Of a DNA stretch of 64,000 nucleotides, positions 22,328 through 34,630 are shown one piece after another. Location: contig CM060892.1 in assembly GCA_030762935.1 (NCBI GenBank), forward strand, positions 88,338,327-88,402,326, read 5' to 3'. Both the position numbers and the translations under genes were made by a program. The stretch's first letter is position 1; each line of letters opens with the position of its first letter. Source of the stretch: Hymenopus coronatus. Its lineage: Eukaryota; Arthropoda; Insecta; Mantodea; Hymenopodidae. Under the pieces are notes generated by a model, which saw only the letters and a program-made list of their open reading frames with translations, did no database searches and was not told the DNA's origin.

Positions 22328-23170
22328 TTACTTTCTCTACACGTATTATGTACATAGAGTATAGAGAAGGTATTGCATTCCACCAAAATATTCGATACCG
22401 AGATTTCACCAGAAATACACCTTTTTGGATCCCACTGAATCCAAAAGAAAAACATGTTTACAAACAGATCCGTGTGTATGTGCGTGTGTGTCTGTCTGAC
22501 TGAGGACAGATTAGCTCAAAAATGAAAAAGAAACGCCAAACACCTAATTAAATACCAAACTTTGTATCTTCCAAGAATGCGACACGAAGATTTTCAAGAA
22601 AATCCCTCCACCCTTAATTACCCTTTACATGGAACTTCTTTAAAAAGTTTTGATTTTCTCAAAAATATCTCTAACGATGTTGATTAAAATACCTCATATT
22701 TAAAATATTTACATGGCAAATAAAATGTATATCTTGAAATTTCTGGAGATAGACTCTAAAGATCTCTTTATTCTGGACGATTTTTATTGAATTTTGCGTA
22801 ACTGATAAACCATAAGAGGTAGACTAAAACTTACTGCACAGAAAATGTAGATCACGATAAAACACACAATTTATGTCATACAAATGTTTTTCGTTGAATT
22901 GGTTATTTTTCAGATATTTCTTGTTATTGGTTTCCGCTTTAAGAAATATACTTTTCTCATACAGGAATTAAACAAAGGAACTTCAGTCACATAGCAACAA
23001 CTTTTGATTATTACTTTAACCTATGCTACTCCCTTATTTCGCAAATAATAAGACTAGTTCTGCTAATTTATCTCGATTAGAATGAAGTAAATAGAACAAT
23101 CAGCGAATTAAAATCTTTTTTTGCAAACCTGTAGAGAAAGTCATGTGAATGGAACACATCAGATTTTTTT
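22328..23170 (+). repeat. Pal-1k repeat, full length
   Basis: Clean TACTTTCTCTACACGTATTA / ATAGAGTATAGAGAAGG palindrome and a clean 3' end (GTAGAGAAAGTCATGTGAAT then GGAACACATCAGA). Good reference copy of about 843 bp, although a small insertion (AAGAAACGCC...) lies near 22530. Confidence 0.95.
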
Positions 23171-23900
23171 CCAAGAAATCATATAGATATGAAATCTAAG
23201 TGACGCATTTGTGGAGAATTTTAGCAAACTTGAGTTGTAGCAAAGAAAACACAGGTCTGTAGCGGAAGTTGTCGAACCAAGTGACACACACAGTGAGAGT
23301 TGCGGTGATGAGCGTGGCACCATCTTGCTTGAAGAAGGTGGCGGTGGTGCGGGAAAGGGATGGTGACGAAGAGAGAGAGCGAAGCTTGGACCGACAGCGG
23401 CTTCCCAGGCCTTCTTCTTTCCCCATTACGTGATGCAAATCAAGGCGCGGGGAGGGTTCCTAATTTTAATTTTACGTGTATTAAAATCTCGTGGTAGTGC
23501 AGCTGACGTACGGGCTCTCCTGTGCATATACACGAGGATTATATATACGTCTATTTCCAAAGCCAAAGACGCAGGAAAAAAGGAAGGAAGGGAATGCTTC
23601 AAAGAACAGAAGGGACAACAGCCCGCGTTCCAGAGCTAAGGAAATATTTCCAAAAGAAACAAAGGGAGTCTTGCGAGGAATCGGATTGACGAGAAAACAA
23701 TCTCAAAAGAAATACGAATTAAGAAAGAAAAACGTCCGAAAGCTTCGAAACATTCCAAGTATTTAAACAAGCGCGCCGTCAATAAAAAGGGTTTAAAGTG
23801 TAACTTTATCCTCTATCCATGAAACAATCGATTTTTAAAGTTACTCGCAAGCTTAATAAGAGAAATTTGTAGGAAATAAAAATAAAACAGCTATACTTAA
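23171..23900. other. Lower-copy region, no gene identified
   Basis: GC-richer sequence around 23190-23660. Open frames of 80 and 91 codons are present (23196-23438 minus, 23491-23766 plus), the second very Lys/Arg-rich. No domain recognised; a host exon is possible but not shown. Confidence 0.45.
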
Positions 23901-24768
23901 AAAAATCTTACGTGTTCCATTCACATGACTTTCTCTACATCGCTGCAATAAATTATTATTATATTTACTTAATGCTAATCGAGAAAACATTGACAGAAAG
24001 GCTCTTATTAGCTACTGTCACGGAAGTGGAAGAGAATTAAGGCGTACCATAGACTAAATCGATAATTAAAGATTTCAAAAGCTGATACTATGTGACTGAA
24101 GTATCTTTGTTTATATGGACAAGAGTTGGACAAATTCCCGTATGAGAAAAGTATAAGTCTTTTAAAGCTTAAACTAATAACAAGGACTATCTCAAAAACT
24201 GTCAACTCTGCGAAAAAATAAGTATAACATAAACTGTCTGTTTTAACGAGCTCTACATTATTTGTGTGGTTTTTGTCTATCTCCTATGGTTTACCAGTTA
24301 TGCAAAATTCCGCAAAATTCATCCAGAATAATCATGTCTTGAGAGCCTATTCCCAGAAGATTTACATTTTATTTATCACATACATATCTTAAATATAAGA
24401 CATAAATCAAGATGGTTAGAGCCATTTTTGAGAAAATCAACATTTTCGAAAATTTTTCCATGTAAAGGTTAGCTGGGAGTTGGGGGATTGTCTTGAAAAT
24501 GTTCGTGTCGCATTCTTGAAGGATACCAATATTAAATACCAAGTTTGGTATTTAACGATCTTTTCGTTTTCGAGCTATGCTGTCCACAGGCCTCACACAC
24601 ACACTCTCACACACACACACGCACGCACACACAAGGACCTGTTCCAGAAAAGCTTGTTTTTTATTCAGGGGACCCAAAACGTGTATGTGAAATCTCTGTA
24701 TCGAAATTTTGGGTGGAATTCAATGCCTTCTCTATTCACTATGTACATTGTGCGTATAGAGAAAGTAA
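23901..24768 (-). repeat. Pal-1k repeat, full length
   Basis: From AAAAATCTTACGTGTTCCAT (3' end) to CTTCTCTATTCACTATGTAC / GTATAGAGAAAGTAA (5' palindrome). CA microsatellite at about 24593-24633. An open frame of 99 codons runs along the plus strand at 24480-24779 through the microsatellite and palindrome (see findings). Confidence 0.95.
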
Positions 24769-24928
24769 TAAGCAGATAGAAAAATAAACTTTGGTAAGAA
24801 TATTTGTGCAGTTGTAGAAAAGCCATTAGATTTTCTAAGAATGATTTATTTATATTTGAGCTTTATTCACTTATATGCAACTATTGAGGACCAGCACTTT
24901 AATTTAAAGTACTAAATCTTGTGTTGCT

Positions 24929-25773
24929 TCATACGAATAAAAATCTAATTTATTCCGTTCATATGACTTTATCTGCTCTGCAATCAAAATATTGTTATAA
25001 AAGATTGTTCTTTTATCTACATTATACTAATCGAGATAAACATTAGCAGAAATTGTCTTATTACTTGCTTCCTTGTAAGTAGAAGGGGAAATAAGGAAAT
25101 ATACCAGGATAACCCGATATCCAAATATTATTAAATGTATGTAAAACAATTGAATTTTCGATTCTCTTTGTGCAACTGGAAGTAAAACAAAACAGTATAA
25201 AAACGAAGACAACTTCCTGTTTGAGAAAAGTTTAAGTAGTTTGAATTTAAACCAAAACCAGTAACAGGATCTATCTTGGAAATGGTCAACACTAAAAAAA
25301 ATGCACATGAACAATTGTGTGTTTTAACGAGATCTATATTTTTGTGTAGTAAGTTTTTATCTATCTTTTACGATTTACCACAAAATCATCCTGAATTAAG
25401 AGGATTTCAGAGACTATCCTAGAAAACTCAAGATATACATTTAGTTTTTCATAAGACTATCTTAAGCATATTGTACTTTAATAAACATCATTGGACTCAA
25501 TTTTGAGAAAATCAAAATTTACTAAAAGTTTTCCTGTTCCTTTTAAAAGGTAGTTGGGGAGGGGAGAGTTTCTTGAAAATACTTCGTGTTGCATCTTTTG
25601 AACACAATGAACTTAAATACTATGCGGGATATTTAACGGATATTTTCTAAACGTTTTTATTCAGGGAATCCTAAAAAATATATTTGCAGTGAAATCTCGG
25701 TATCAAATTCCTGAGTAGGATGTAATACCTTCTCTAAATACTAACACACTGTACATATCTGCTAGAGAAAGCA
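24929..25773 (-). repeat. Pal-1k repeat, near full length
   Basis: Same orientation as the previous copy, 160 bp away. The microsatellite slot is deleted (the GGATATTTTCTAAACG junction near 25650). Hairpin arms are mismatched. Confidence 0.92.
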
Positions 25774-26317
25774 ATATATTTAAATGTTTGTATAGTACTA
25801 TCACGGCATAAAAATAGACATAATGAAAACTTCATGTGCCTATTTAATTCGAGTTTATTAACTCCCACAATTATTCGTATATATTTCATAACCACAACAT
25901 TACTGAACTAATTTAAGATTAGATTTAACATGTATGTATAGGTTTTAAGGGTTTTTCTTCCCTGTATCCGTTGATTTTAACTCTTAATTTTAAAAATATT
26001 AATATTTATTTATTAAATTTCCAAAATGATAGTCCTGTTTTGCAATTGTATATTATTAGGACTATAGCTGTAAACAATGTGTACTTTTACATAATAACAG
26101 TTAATATTAAGTATAAATGTCACACAGAAAAAGAATTAATATTAAACAGACTAATATAATAGGAACAAATTCTTTGGAAATATAAAATAGTTATTTAAAA
26201 AACTGAATTAAGTAATTTAAATATATTGGAAAATGTAGGTAATTATTTATAATGAATTAAATATATTATTTTCTTCCATGTTTACGTTACACTGGGTAAT
26301 GCTCTTAATTATTAGAA
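25774..26317. other. Very AT-rich spacer
   Basis: No recognised feature; strongly A/T with short stop-rich frames. Confidence 0.6.
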
Positions 26318-26375
26318 CCAGCTGAAAAATGCAATGCTACAGCCGAGATTTGAACATGCTTCTCCCGTATATTAT
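26318..26375 (-). mobile_element. Family D tRNA-like fragment
   Basis: AGCTGAAAAATGCAATGCTA and CAGCCGAGATTTGAACATG (plus-strand reading) match the 3' side and box B region of family D. Confidence 0.6.
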
Positions 26376-26399
26376 ATATCTGCTTAGCCCTAACTGTAT

Positions 26400-26600
26400 T
26401 CATAGTCTTCCAGAAAGCATTCGATATATTCCATTATTTTGTCTATAAGCACGTTCTAAATGCTGAAAATCCCCTGAAAACGCGGCAACCAACATAACAG
26501 CCGTGAATGTGGAACAGGAGATACTGAGGCACAATAAAGTAGTCAAAATGGCTGCGTATGGGCCGCAGCCTATCAATCTCAATGGCTGAAATTTCCTGAT
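26400..26600 (-). other. Open frame of unknown status
   Basis: A 60-codon minus-strand frame (26400-26582) holds a hydrophobic stretch (about residues 8-35) followed by a charged segment GDFQHLERAYRQNNG. TTTCAG precedes it like a splice acceptor, but no convincing donor follows. It does not match Pal-1k or any SINE here. Possibly an exon fragment or a pseudo-exon; probably chance. Confidence 0.15.
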
Positions 26601-26717
26601 AAAAGCTTTAGGTGTTTGAAATGTGAAATAATATTATAAACGTTACATTAACTTTGAGCTAACGAAAAATATTCAAGCTTATAAAATAATATTTTGTACC
26701 TCAGCATTTTGTTTTTG

Positions 26718-27587
26718 TTTTCTCTGTTTAGTGCATATGCAGATTTAGAAAAGTATGTATCGAAACATTCGATACCGAGATACTGAAAATACATATTCAG
26801 GCTCCCATGAATCCAAAAATAGGTTTCTTAGAAAAAGTCTGAGTGTGCATGTGTGTGCGGGCGTGTGCGTGTGCATATATGAACAACATAGTTAAAAAAA
26901 CGAAAATGCCGTTAAATACCAAACTTGGTATTCAAATTTGGTATCTTCTAAGCTATGAAATGAAGATCTTTAAGTAAATTTACTATCCCCAACTACCGTA
27001 AATTCTGATTTCCTCTAACATAGCTCTAACGATTTTGATTAAAATACCAAATGTATATAGAAAAAAAAATGCACATATTGAATTTTCTCCGAATAGGCCG
27101 TGAAGACCTCTTCATTCTGAATGATTTCTGCTGAATTTTGCAAAAATGGTAAACAGTAAATGATAGACAAAAAGCTAGTGCAAAATAATGCAGAGTTTTT
27201 TAAAACACAGAAGGCCATATACATATTTATAGGACTGATTGTTTCCGAGATATTCCTTGTTATTGGTTTTAATTTTAAACAACCTATTTAACTTTTCTCA
27301 AACTTGAAGTCACTTTTCATTTAATCTCGAATTGTTTTACGGATGGCCATGCAGTAAATCACACGCTATGTGAACAATATAGCAGTCAGGTTTTAAAAGA
27401 TTTGACTATTTAGCCTTGAGTATCCCCCTATATCCCTTCTACTTACATGGAAGCAAATAATAAGAGCATTTCTGCAAATGTGTACCTCGATAAAAATGAT
27501 GTAGATAAAAGAATGCTCTGTTTTGAGAGTGGTTTGTTTACACAGCCGGCAGAGAAAGTCATGTGAAGAGAACAAATCAGATTTTTT
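26718..27587 (+). repeat. Pal-1k repeat, near full length
   Basis: Hairpin decayed; CATTCGATACCGAGATACTG, a GT-rich slot at about 26845-26875, then body blocks. The 3' end is clean (GCAGAGAAAGTCATGTGAAG ... ACAAATCAGA). Confidence 0.92.
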
Positions 27588-27609
27588 AGTGTTACCATTC
27601 ACAGACATT

Positions 27610-27712
27610 CACTAAAACACACGCACCTTGTTTTCTAAAAATGCTTTTCTTGGTTTCGGAGATCCTAAAAACATGTATTTCGTGTGAAATCTCGGTATCG
27701 AATTTTTCATTT
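27610..27712 (-). repeat. Pal-1k 5' fragment
   Basis: AAAAATGCTTTTCTTGGTTT, ATCCTAAAAACATGTATTTC and GAAATCTCGGTATCGAATTT are the family's 5' 100 bp in inverse orientation, without the palindrome. Confidence 0.8.
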
Positions 27713-27807
27713 AATGTTGTTGTTATTGTTATTATTATTACTACTAATCACAATATAATATGTGTTACATTTCAATAATATATATTTCTTCCTTAAACAT
27801 ATATATT

Positions 27808-27858
27808 ATTTGCAGTACAGATAGAGAAAGCATGGGAATAGAACACGTCAGATTTTTT
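27808..27858 (+). repeat. Pal-1k 3' tip
   Basis: GATAGAGAAAGCATGGGAAT followed by AGAACACGTCAGA: only the last 50 bp of the unit. Confidence 0.75.
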
Positions 27859-28467
27859 ATATTTTCTCATGAAGCTCCTTTCGAGGCCCTCTTTCAACTT
27901 TCCAATATAAGTTTTAATATTTTCTTTAGGTTAGTAAAGTTTATATGGAATTCATATTATTTTTATTAAACATCGTTCCGCAAACATAAACGCATAAATT
28001 CCCTTTATTTTGAAAACTTTTACTTTTATTAAATGAAAAATATTTCAGGGTATATTTCAGAATCTTTGAAGCTGTTCGTATACGCACTGATAAGGCTGTT
28101 TTCTCACAACCGGGAAGAAAGAGTGAAAATGAAGAGAGAAACAACAAAGCTCCAGAGAATGCGTCTTTTTTCTCCCACCCTTCCTTTCAACCCTTAGGTA
28201 TTTCTTCAGAGAGAGACCGGAGAAAAAATGTGTTTTTTCCTCACTACTCCGTGTCCAAATTGCACCTATACATATAAATTGGCTGGCAAAGGAGGGTTGA
28301 AAGGACAGCCTGAGGTAGTACTACCCTATATTATCTTACAATATGTCGCCACTCTGTATACTGCGAACAACATGGTGCTGAGCCTAGAATAGTTTGTAGA
28401 TGCGCATATCTGTCTGTACTTACGTAATAAAACGACACGTGCTGTTATTAGATCGTAAAATCATTAG
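27859..28467. other. Lower-copy spacer
   Basis: Moderate GC between 28080 and 28350, with GAAGAGAGAAAC-like purine runs. No recognised gene. Confidence 0.5.
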
Positions 28468-28820
28468 TATTCATTCCACATGTTTTTATCTACATAGTTT
28501 GCTACAAATTATTTTTACAAAAGCTTAATTTTTTGTCTATTTCATGCTAATCAAGATAAACATTACCTTAAATAGGCTTATTTATTATCTACTTGTAGAT
28601 GCAAACGAAATGAAGTGATAGTCAACTGTTTTAAAAGGCGTCCTGTGTGTGATGACAATTAAATTCCTTTGCAAGTTAAAGGTAAAAAAATTAAAAACGA
28701 TTTACAACTACCTATTTGAAGAAAGTACACATTTTGGAAAGTTTAATCCAATAACAAGAAATACCTAGGGAATGGTTATTTCAAAAGGTATAAATCGTGT
28801 TTCAGTTATACCTACAGTTT
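28468..28820 (-). repeat. Pal-1k 3' half
   Basis: From ATTCATTCCACATGTTTTTA to about TAAATCGTGTTTCAG. Its inner end abuts the 5' end of a plus-oriented copy. Confidence 0.85.
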
Positions 28821-29608
28821 TACTGTTTCTACCGAGTACTATGTATATAGGTACATTTTAAGTAGAGAAGGTATTGTATTACACACAAATATTCGATACC
28901 TCGATTTCATGTTTTGAGGTTCCCGCATAAATATTTCAGAAAAAGTTCCACAGGTGTGTGTGTGTCTGTGGGCAACATAACTCAAAAGTGAAAATGCCGT
29001 TAAGTACCAAACTTGGTATATAAGTTTTGAATCTTCCATGTATACAGGGAGATTCTCAGGAACATTCTCCACCCTTCACATGGTTGATTGCACTTAATTT
29101 TTGATTTTCTGAATAATTGCGCAATCATTTAGATTAAAATATTGTATATTAAAGATATTTAGACGAAAAATAAAATTAATATCTTGAATTTATTGCGAAT
29201 AGCTTCTGAGGACGTCTTAGTTCAGGATTAATTTTGCATAACTTGTAAACGGTAAGGGACAGACAAAAAACTTACTCCACAAAAATGTATGTCTGTTAAA
29301 ATACACACTTTTGGAGCTATCAATTTCAGAGATATTCGTTTTTATTGAAAATAAAATTTTAAAATATTTTTCTCTAACGGGAATGTTACATTGTTTTCTC
29401 TTTTGTTTTACTCCTGTCAAAGCAAAGAGAGCCGAATATAAATCGCATAACAGTTTTTAAAATATTTGGCTTTCGCTTTAGCCCAGTGTATACCATTATT
29501 TGCCTTATATTTATAAGGATTTAAGTAGCAAGACTATTTTCCTAAGATTTAACTTGCTTAGCATGAAGTAGATAGAAGAACAAGTTTTGAAAGAATAGGT
29601 AGAATCAG
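28821..29608 (+). repeat. Pal-1k repeat, near full length
   Basis: Hairpin TACTGTTTCTACCGAGTACT ... AAGTAGAGAAGGTATTG, GT slot at 28953-28965, body to CATGAAGTAGATAGAAGAAC. The 3' tip passes into family D sequence at GAATAGGTAGAATCAGACTG. Confidence 0.93.
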
Positions 29609-30035
29609 ACTGAACAATTCAATACCATAGACTGCATTTGAACAGTGAACTATCTATTGTTCTACACATGGTATTTATGGAAATAAAACAATTACGTAAA
29701 TTAAAACCTTTGAAAGAATAGGATAGTCAGACTGAAAAATGGAATGCCATAGCCGGTACTGATCTCCCGGTCTCTAGCCGGGTGCTCTAGCAATGAGCCA
29801 CCATGGCAACAAGCCGGTACGGCAGTAAACCTCTAACTGACTTTCATGTTTCCCGGCAAACCACAAGGTGATCTCAAATTCTTTTGAGATGATAAACCCC
29901 AATGGTGACTTACAATGTCGCAAGTACTTCAAGACCCTCATAGATAGCCAACTATTATGGACAATTATGATAATTTGATTGTTTTCTCACAGCAATCGTG
30001 CGTAGAACTGGAGTTGGATAGGTAGAGCTAGACTG
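29605..30035 (-). mobile_element. Family D tRNA-containing element
   Basis: Minus-strand tRNA-like core at about 29752-29812: GCCATGGTGGCTCATTGC (box A region) and the CCGGGAGATCAG...CCGGC box B side, decayed. The phrase AGTCAGACTGAAAAATG occurs at both sides (29610, 29728 and 30025), so the element is part of an iterated unit. The downstream part holds CCCGGCAAACCACAAGGTGA. Confidence 0.75.
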
Positions 30036-30872
30036 AAAAATCTTGTGTCCCATTCTCATGACTTTCTCTACATCTCTGCAACAAATTATTGATGAAAAGT
30101 TAATGCTTCTATTTATTTCATGCTAATTATCAGAAATAGTCTTATTACTTGCTTCCTTGTAAATAGAAGCGAAATAAGGGAGTAGCATAGGCTAAAGTGA
30201 TAGTCAAAACCTGGTTGCTATGTAATTGGAGTTCTTTTGTTTATATGGGGACAAGTTGACAAATTCCTGCATGAGAAAAGTATAAGTTTTTTAAAACTGA
30301 AACCAATAACAAGAAATATCTCAAAAATGATCAACTCCACAAAAAATATTTATGTAACATAAATGTTGTGCTTTAATGTGCTCCACATTTTTTGTGTGGT
30401 AAGTTTTTGTGTATTTCATATGGTTTAGCAGTTATGCATCCAGAATAAAGAAGTCTTCAGAGGCTATTCCCAGAAAATTCAAAATATACATATTATTTGT
30501 CAGGTAAATATCTTTAATATACGATATTTTAATGAAAATCGTGAGAGCCAGTTTTGAGAACATCAACATTTTCGAAGAATATTCCATTTAAAGGGCAGTT
30601 GAGGGTGGGAAGATTTTTTTGAAAATCTTCGTGTCGCATCCTTTCAAGATAAGTTTGGTATTTAATGGTTTTTTCGGTTTTTGAGCCATGCTGTCCACAG
30701 TCACACACACACACACACACACACAACATGGACATTTTTCCAGAAATGCTTTTTATTGATTCAGGGGTACCCAAAACATGTATTTCCGGTGATTCTCGGT
30801 ATCGAATTTTTGGGTGCATTACAATACCTTCTCTATACACTACGTACATGGTGGGTACGTGTAGAGAAAGTC
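30036..30872 (-). repeat. Pal-1k repeat, full length
   Basis: AAAAATCTTGTGTCCCATTC at the 3' end; CA slot at 30702-30725; 5' palindrome CTTCTCTATACACTACGTAC ... ACGTGTAGAGAAAG. One of the best-preserved copies. Confidence 0.95.
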
Positions 30873-30908
30873 AAAATTCAATGCCATAGCCGGGATTTGA
30901 AACACGGA
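30873..30908 (-). mobile_element. Family D fragment
   Basis: AAATTCAATGCCATAGCCGG then GATTTGAAACACGGAT: the 3' side and box B of family D only. Confidence 0.65.
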
Positions 30909-30975
30909 TTTTGAAAGAATAGTTTGTTACAGAATAAATATGAAAACGCACGTGAATGGAGCACGTGAAGGTATT
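30909..30975 (+). repeat. Pal-1k 3' tip
   Basis: TTTTGAAAGAATAGTTTGTT followed by a CGTGAATGGAGCACGTGAAG terminus. Confidence 0.7.
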
Positions 30976-31985
30976 TTTATATAAACGAGATGTCTCTGAA
31001 CAGGATGGCTTTGTGTTAAACCCACAAACTGTGCCCCTAGATATCATGATATCATCTCTGCTAAAACATAGCTCTCCAGCGCACAATGTCATTGCAAATG
31101 TTTGCACCATCTACTGTTATTGATTTTTCAATGTTATACATATTAATAAACAGGTGAATGTTTTGTTTCGCCTACACACAGACACAAACACACACACTCA
31201 CATCTCCCTTTCAGTTGCTGGTAATGGACGTTAAATGCATAAACTAACGCAGAACGTTCATTGCATCATGTAACGAAAATGATTTACACTGGTGCCATAA
31301 TAATTGTATCTACCTAATAACAATTGAATAAACGTTACCATCTGTATAGTCGTGTAACAAATAAACGAGAGCAGTGATGACATTTATTATATTCAACGTT
31401 GCATTAATTATTATTACTCATATGTCAATATGATGCTGTGTAGTTTATGTATAAAGGGCAAATCCAATAAAAAGAGCAGTCGTCATATACGTTAATAATT
31501 GACTTCGTGTTAGTGTTTTATTCAGTTGCTCCTAAAACTATGATGTTGATATATAACATAATACTTTTTTGTATACTTCAAGTAATAGTAGTGTTTGCTA
31601 AAACGGTAAAGGCAATTTAAGTCTTGTGAAAGAAACACATACAGGATCCTGGCTACTTTTAAATATTCACGTCCCGATTTGACATTTAAAATCCTCCATA
31701 AGAAGGAAGTTCCTAAGTGCTAAAGAAAGCAGTAACACCATGTTTAGGCAATAGATGGTAATGAGTCTCAAATTTCACTTTTAAAGGACAGGATTCTCAG
31801 TCAATTTTCATCAAAGATAACCAGCAAGATAGATGCATAAGATATTTTATTGGTATTAAACTCTTATCAAATCATTAACTGCCAGTGTCGCTGAATACAT
31901 GAATATTTAAGACATAGTTAACAGGAAAAGTAAAGAAAAAGAAATAAAACATAAAGATAAATAACCTATAAATAACTGAACAGAT
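30976..31985. other. Lower-copy AT-rich region
   Basis: No recognised gene or repeat over about 1 kb. Confidence 0.5.
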
Positions 31986-32445
31986 TTGTTCTGGTTCCGC
32001 GCAGAATATTTTCTATGCTTTTTCAGTTCCTCTGGTCAGTTAACAGATGCCAACAGGCCAATATCCTTCTAGCAGGGTTTTATCAGATTTCTTTGAGTGC
32101 CTCTGAGTAATTGAACAGATTGTAATGGTCTATGTTTTCCCAGTTCTCTGGTAGCCAACATGCCAATATCCTTCCTTTATTAGTTTTCTTTGAACACCTC
32201 TGAGTGGGTGAGCAGATTCTGACTTCGTACACTTCAACCAGGAAATGTTCTATGTTTTCCAGATCTCTGGTAATATGCCAATATCCTTCTAGCATGACTT
32301 TATTAGTTTTCTTTGAGTACCTCTGATTAATTAATCAGAATTTATTTAGCTTTACACACCTTAACCGGGAACTTTTCTATGTTTTTTTTACTTTGGTAGC
32401 CAATATCCTTCTAGCAGGACTTAACATTTTTTTTAAGTATAGCTA
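31986..32445 (+). repeat. Minisatellite, about four units of 105-122 bp
   Basis: CCAATATCCTTC recurs at 32058, 32163, 32278 and 32400. Around it the phrases TTCTATGTTTTCCAG, CTCTGGTAGCC and TTAGTTTTCTTTGAG recur. Read on the minus strand, the array keeps a 70-codon frame (32083-32295) whose two halves resemble each other, but stops outside it argue against a real protein. Confidence 0.85.
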
Positions 32446-33154
32446 TTCACTGTTTTCCCATTGTGCAAATTCCGCCAAAAGTTTTCATTTGAACCATAGT
32501 GGGTCAGATTCTCCTTCCAGAATTATCAGTCATTTTGCGTGACCCCAGCCTCCCGGCTGCTATTCCTGATATTTCATTTCTTAATGAGAATATATGCCTC
32601 TTTACCTCAATTCAAACTGATTTCCTTTGATAGAGTTACAGATGGTTTATTTTACAATTCGATAACATTGGCTGTTGGCTGAGGTCTTTGGTCTTCTTTT
32701 GTCAGCTTTTCCATATGTTTTTCATTTATTCCTCTCTCTGCCAGATTGATCCCATGACTATTCCAGTTCAGCTGCCCAAAACTTAGTGAATAGGGGTTTT
32801 CGCTTCCATTTATTACATTTATTACACTGTAGAATAGTCTTCCTGCATCATACCACACAGTACTTATTTTACGATGCACTGTGTGTTCATATCACCCACC
32901 TTTCACAATACTCCGCAACTTCATGTGCCTTGTGAAATTTTAAGAACTCTTCTAAAATAAAGCTTGCGCTTTATTTGCATGCTCTGCACGGCTTTATCAT
33001 TGTGTTACTATCTGTCTGACGAAAGAATGCAGTTTTTGAGGAAGTGCTGGTCTAGCATGACATGGTTTAGAGCAGTCAGAGAATGCAGAAATATAGCGCA
33101 GTACAGATTAACCATCAAAACATCAACACAGAGTACGTAACAATAACTCCATGC
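32446..33154. other. Lower-copy spacer
   Basis: No recognised feature. Short frames only (75 codons, 32652-32879 minus). Confidence 0.5.
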
Positions 33155-33482
33155 CACGACAGCTCACGGGGAGCCTTGGCCTACCGCCCGGCCGCTGCGT
33201 CCCCCATCTCGGTCCACTACAGATGTCATGGATGGGGTGCAGTATTGGAGGGTGAGACGTGGTCAGCGCCTCGAGCCCCTCCCGGCCGGTTAATGCGGTC
33301 CTCACGACCTGGAGCCGCTACTTCTCCATCAAGTAGCTCCTCAATTGGCCCCCCAGGGACCTCACGAGGCTGAGTGCACCCCGGTCCAGGTCTCCCAGCG
33401 GGGGAAAAATCCCCACGCCGGTACTGGGGATCGAACCCAGGTCTCCCGCTTGGTAGGCAGCTGCGCTACCCCCGCGATAAGG
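33155..33482 (-). mobile_element. GC-rich tRNA-derived SINE
   Basis: The minus-strand head at 33420-33480 is a near-intact tRNA-like sequence: GCGGGGGTAGCGCAGCTGCC as box A side and CTGGGTTCGATCCCCAGTAC as T-arm. A GC-rich body of about 260 bp follows. The contrast with its AT-rich flanks and the intact box B suggest it is younger than the other SINEs. Because the body follows directly, I call it a SINE rather than a tRNA gene. Confidence 0.75.
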
Positions 33483-34630
33483 AGACGACCACAGAGTACG
33501 TAAACAGGAATAAACTAAACGATCCACAACAGGTTAAACTTGCTGTTTTCTTTATCACTAATGGATATTAATTTTGTTCTTTGAGAACGTATGTCTACGC
33601 GTGGCAATGTTTGCGTTTTGACTTGGTTCGAACCCGTCCACTGTAAGAGACTCAACAGCTGCATTCCAGTATTGTCGTGCTGTACAGGGCATGTACCGGG
33701 AGTGAAGACGTAATACCACTTATCTGCTTGTGTTTACGCAAGCTTCCATTCGTGGCCGTTTGCATTCATCTTGAGACAGGTAATACACATATTTTCTAAA
33801 GTTATCTATCGACACAGCAGGCGTACGCGCACAATAGTTCGTTTAACTCCGATCGTACTTTATAGTTATTGACATATATTTTCTCCATTTTTTCTCATAT
33901 AAAGCATTATTCTTAAATATAAGAAAGGTTAACATTTTACATTTTTAGCCTTTGCTATGTCATTTTGCTCCCTGTTATATACATAGATATTTTTGAAAGT
34001 CATTGTTTTCGTTTAATTTCATACACATAATTATCATATTCTTTCAAACTATTACTCTCTATCTGTGCGTCTTCTATGGACACTGTCAAAATTGTCAGCC
34101 ATCCATGAATAAAAGGAATGGATATTTCATTTACTTCCCTTGCATCCTTCCCTCAACTATTAACACTGCTATTTCGTCTATGAATGAACTGTATAACAGG
34201 GCCGACAAAATACATTCTTGACAAACTTCTCTGCTGGTACGTTTAGATTTAGTTATTAATTTTGGTCTATTTTATTGCTGAAACTTGTACAGTTGGCAAT
34301 TTGTATTAAAACTTACATCAGTTTACTAGAATTCCTTTGCGGTTAGTTATTAACTATAAATTATTATTTTAAGGGTCGATACTATCAATTTACTATAAAC
34401 GAATGAACCCTTGAAATATTTAAACAAAACATTACATATTTTATCGATGCAATAACCCTTACAATGTAGCTTACAAACGAATCCCTGTGGAACATAAGCA
34501 TACATTGCTTTTGGAGGATAAGCATACATTGCTTTTGGAGGTGTTATCATGTAACTCTATCAGCATATTTATATAACCACTTCCCCTCCTCACTCAGCGT
34601 ACACTCTCAATATGACCGAGACAGAATTAG
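33483..34630. other. Lower-copy AT-rich region
   Basis: No recognised gene or repeat. Near 34495-34545 the phrase AGCATACATTGCTTTTGGAG is repeated in tandem (two 27-bp units). Confidence 0.5.

Noticed and set aside
23901..24768. Pal-1k as a Helitron
   Set aside because: A terminal hairpin and an apparent TC start after A are suggestive, but no CTRR ends the copies on the hairpin side and no Rep/helicase source is visible. Left unclassified.
33420..33482. Functional tRNA gene (GC-rich head at 33.4 kb)
   Set aside because: Boxes A and B are good, but the sequence continues into a SINE body without a T-run terminator.
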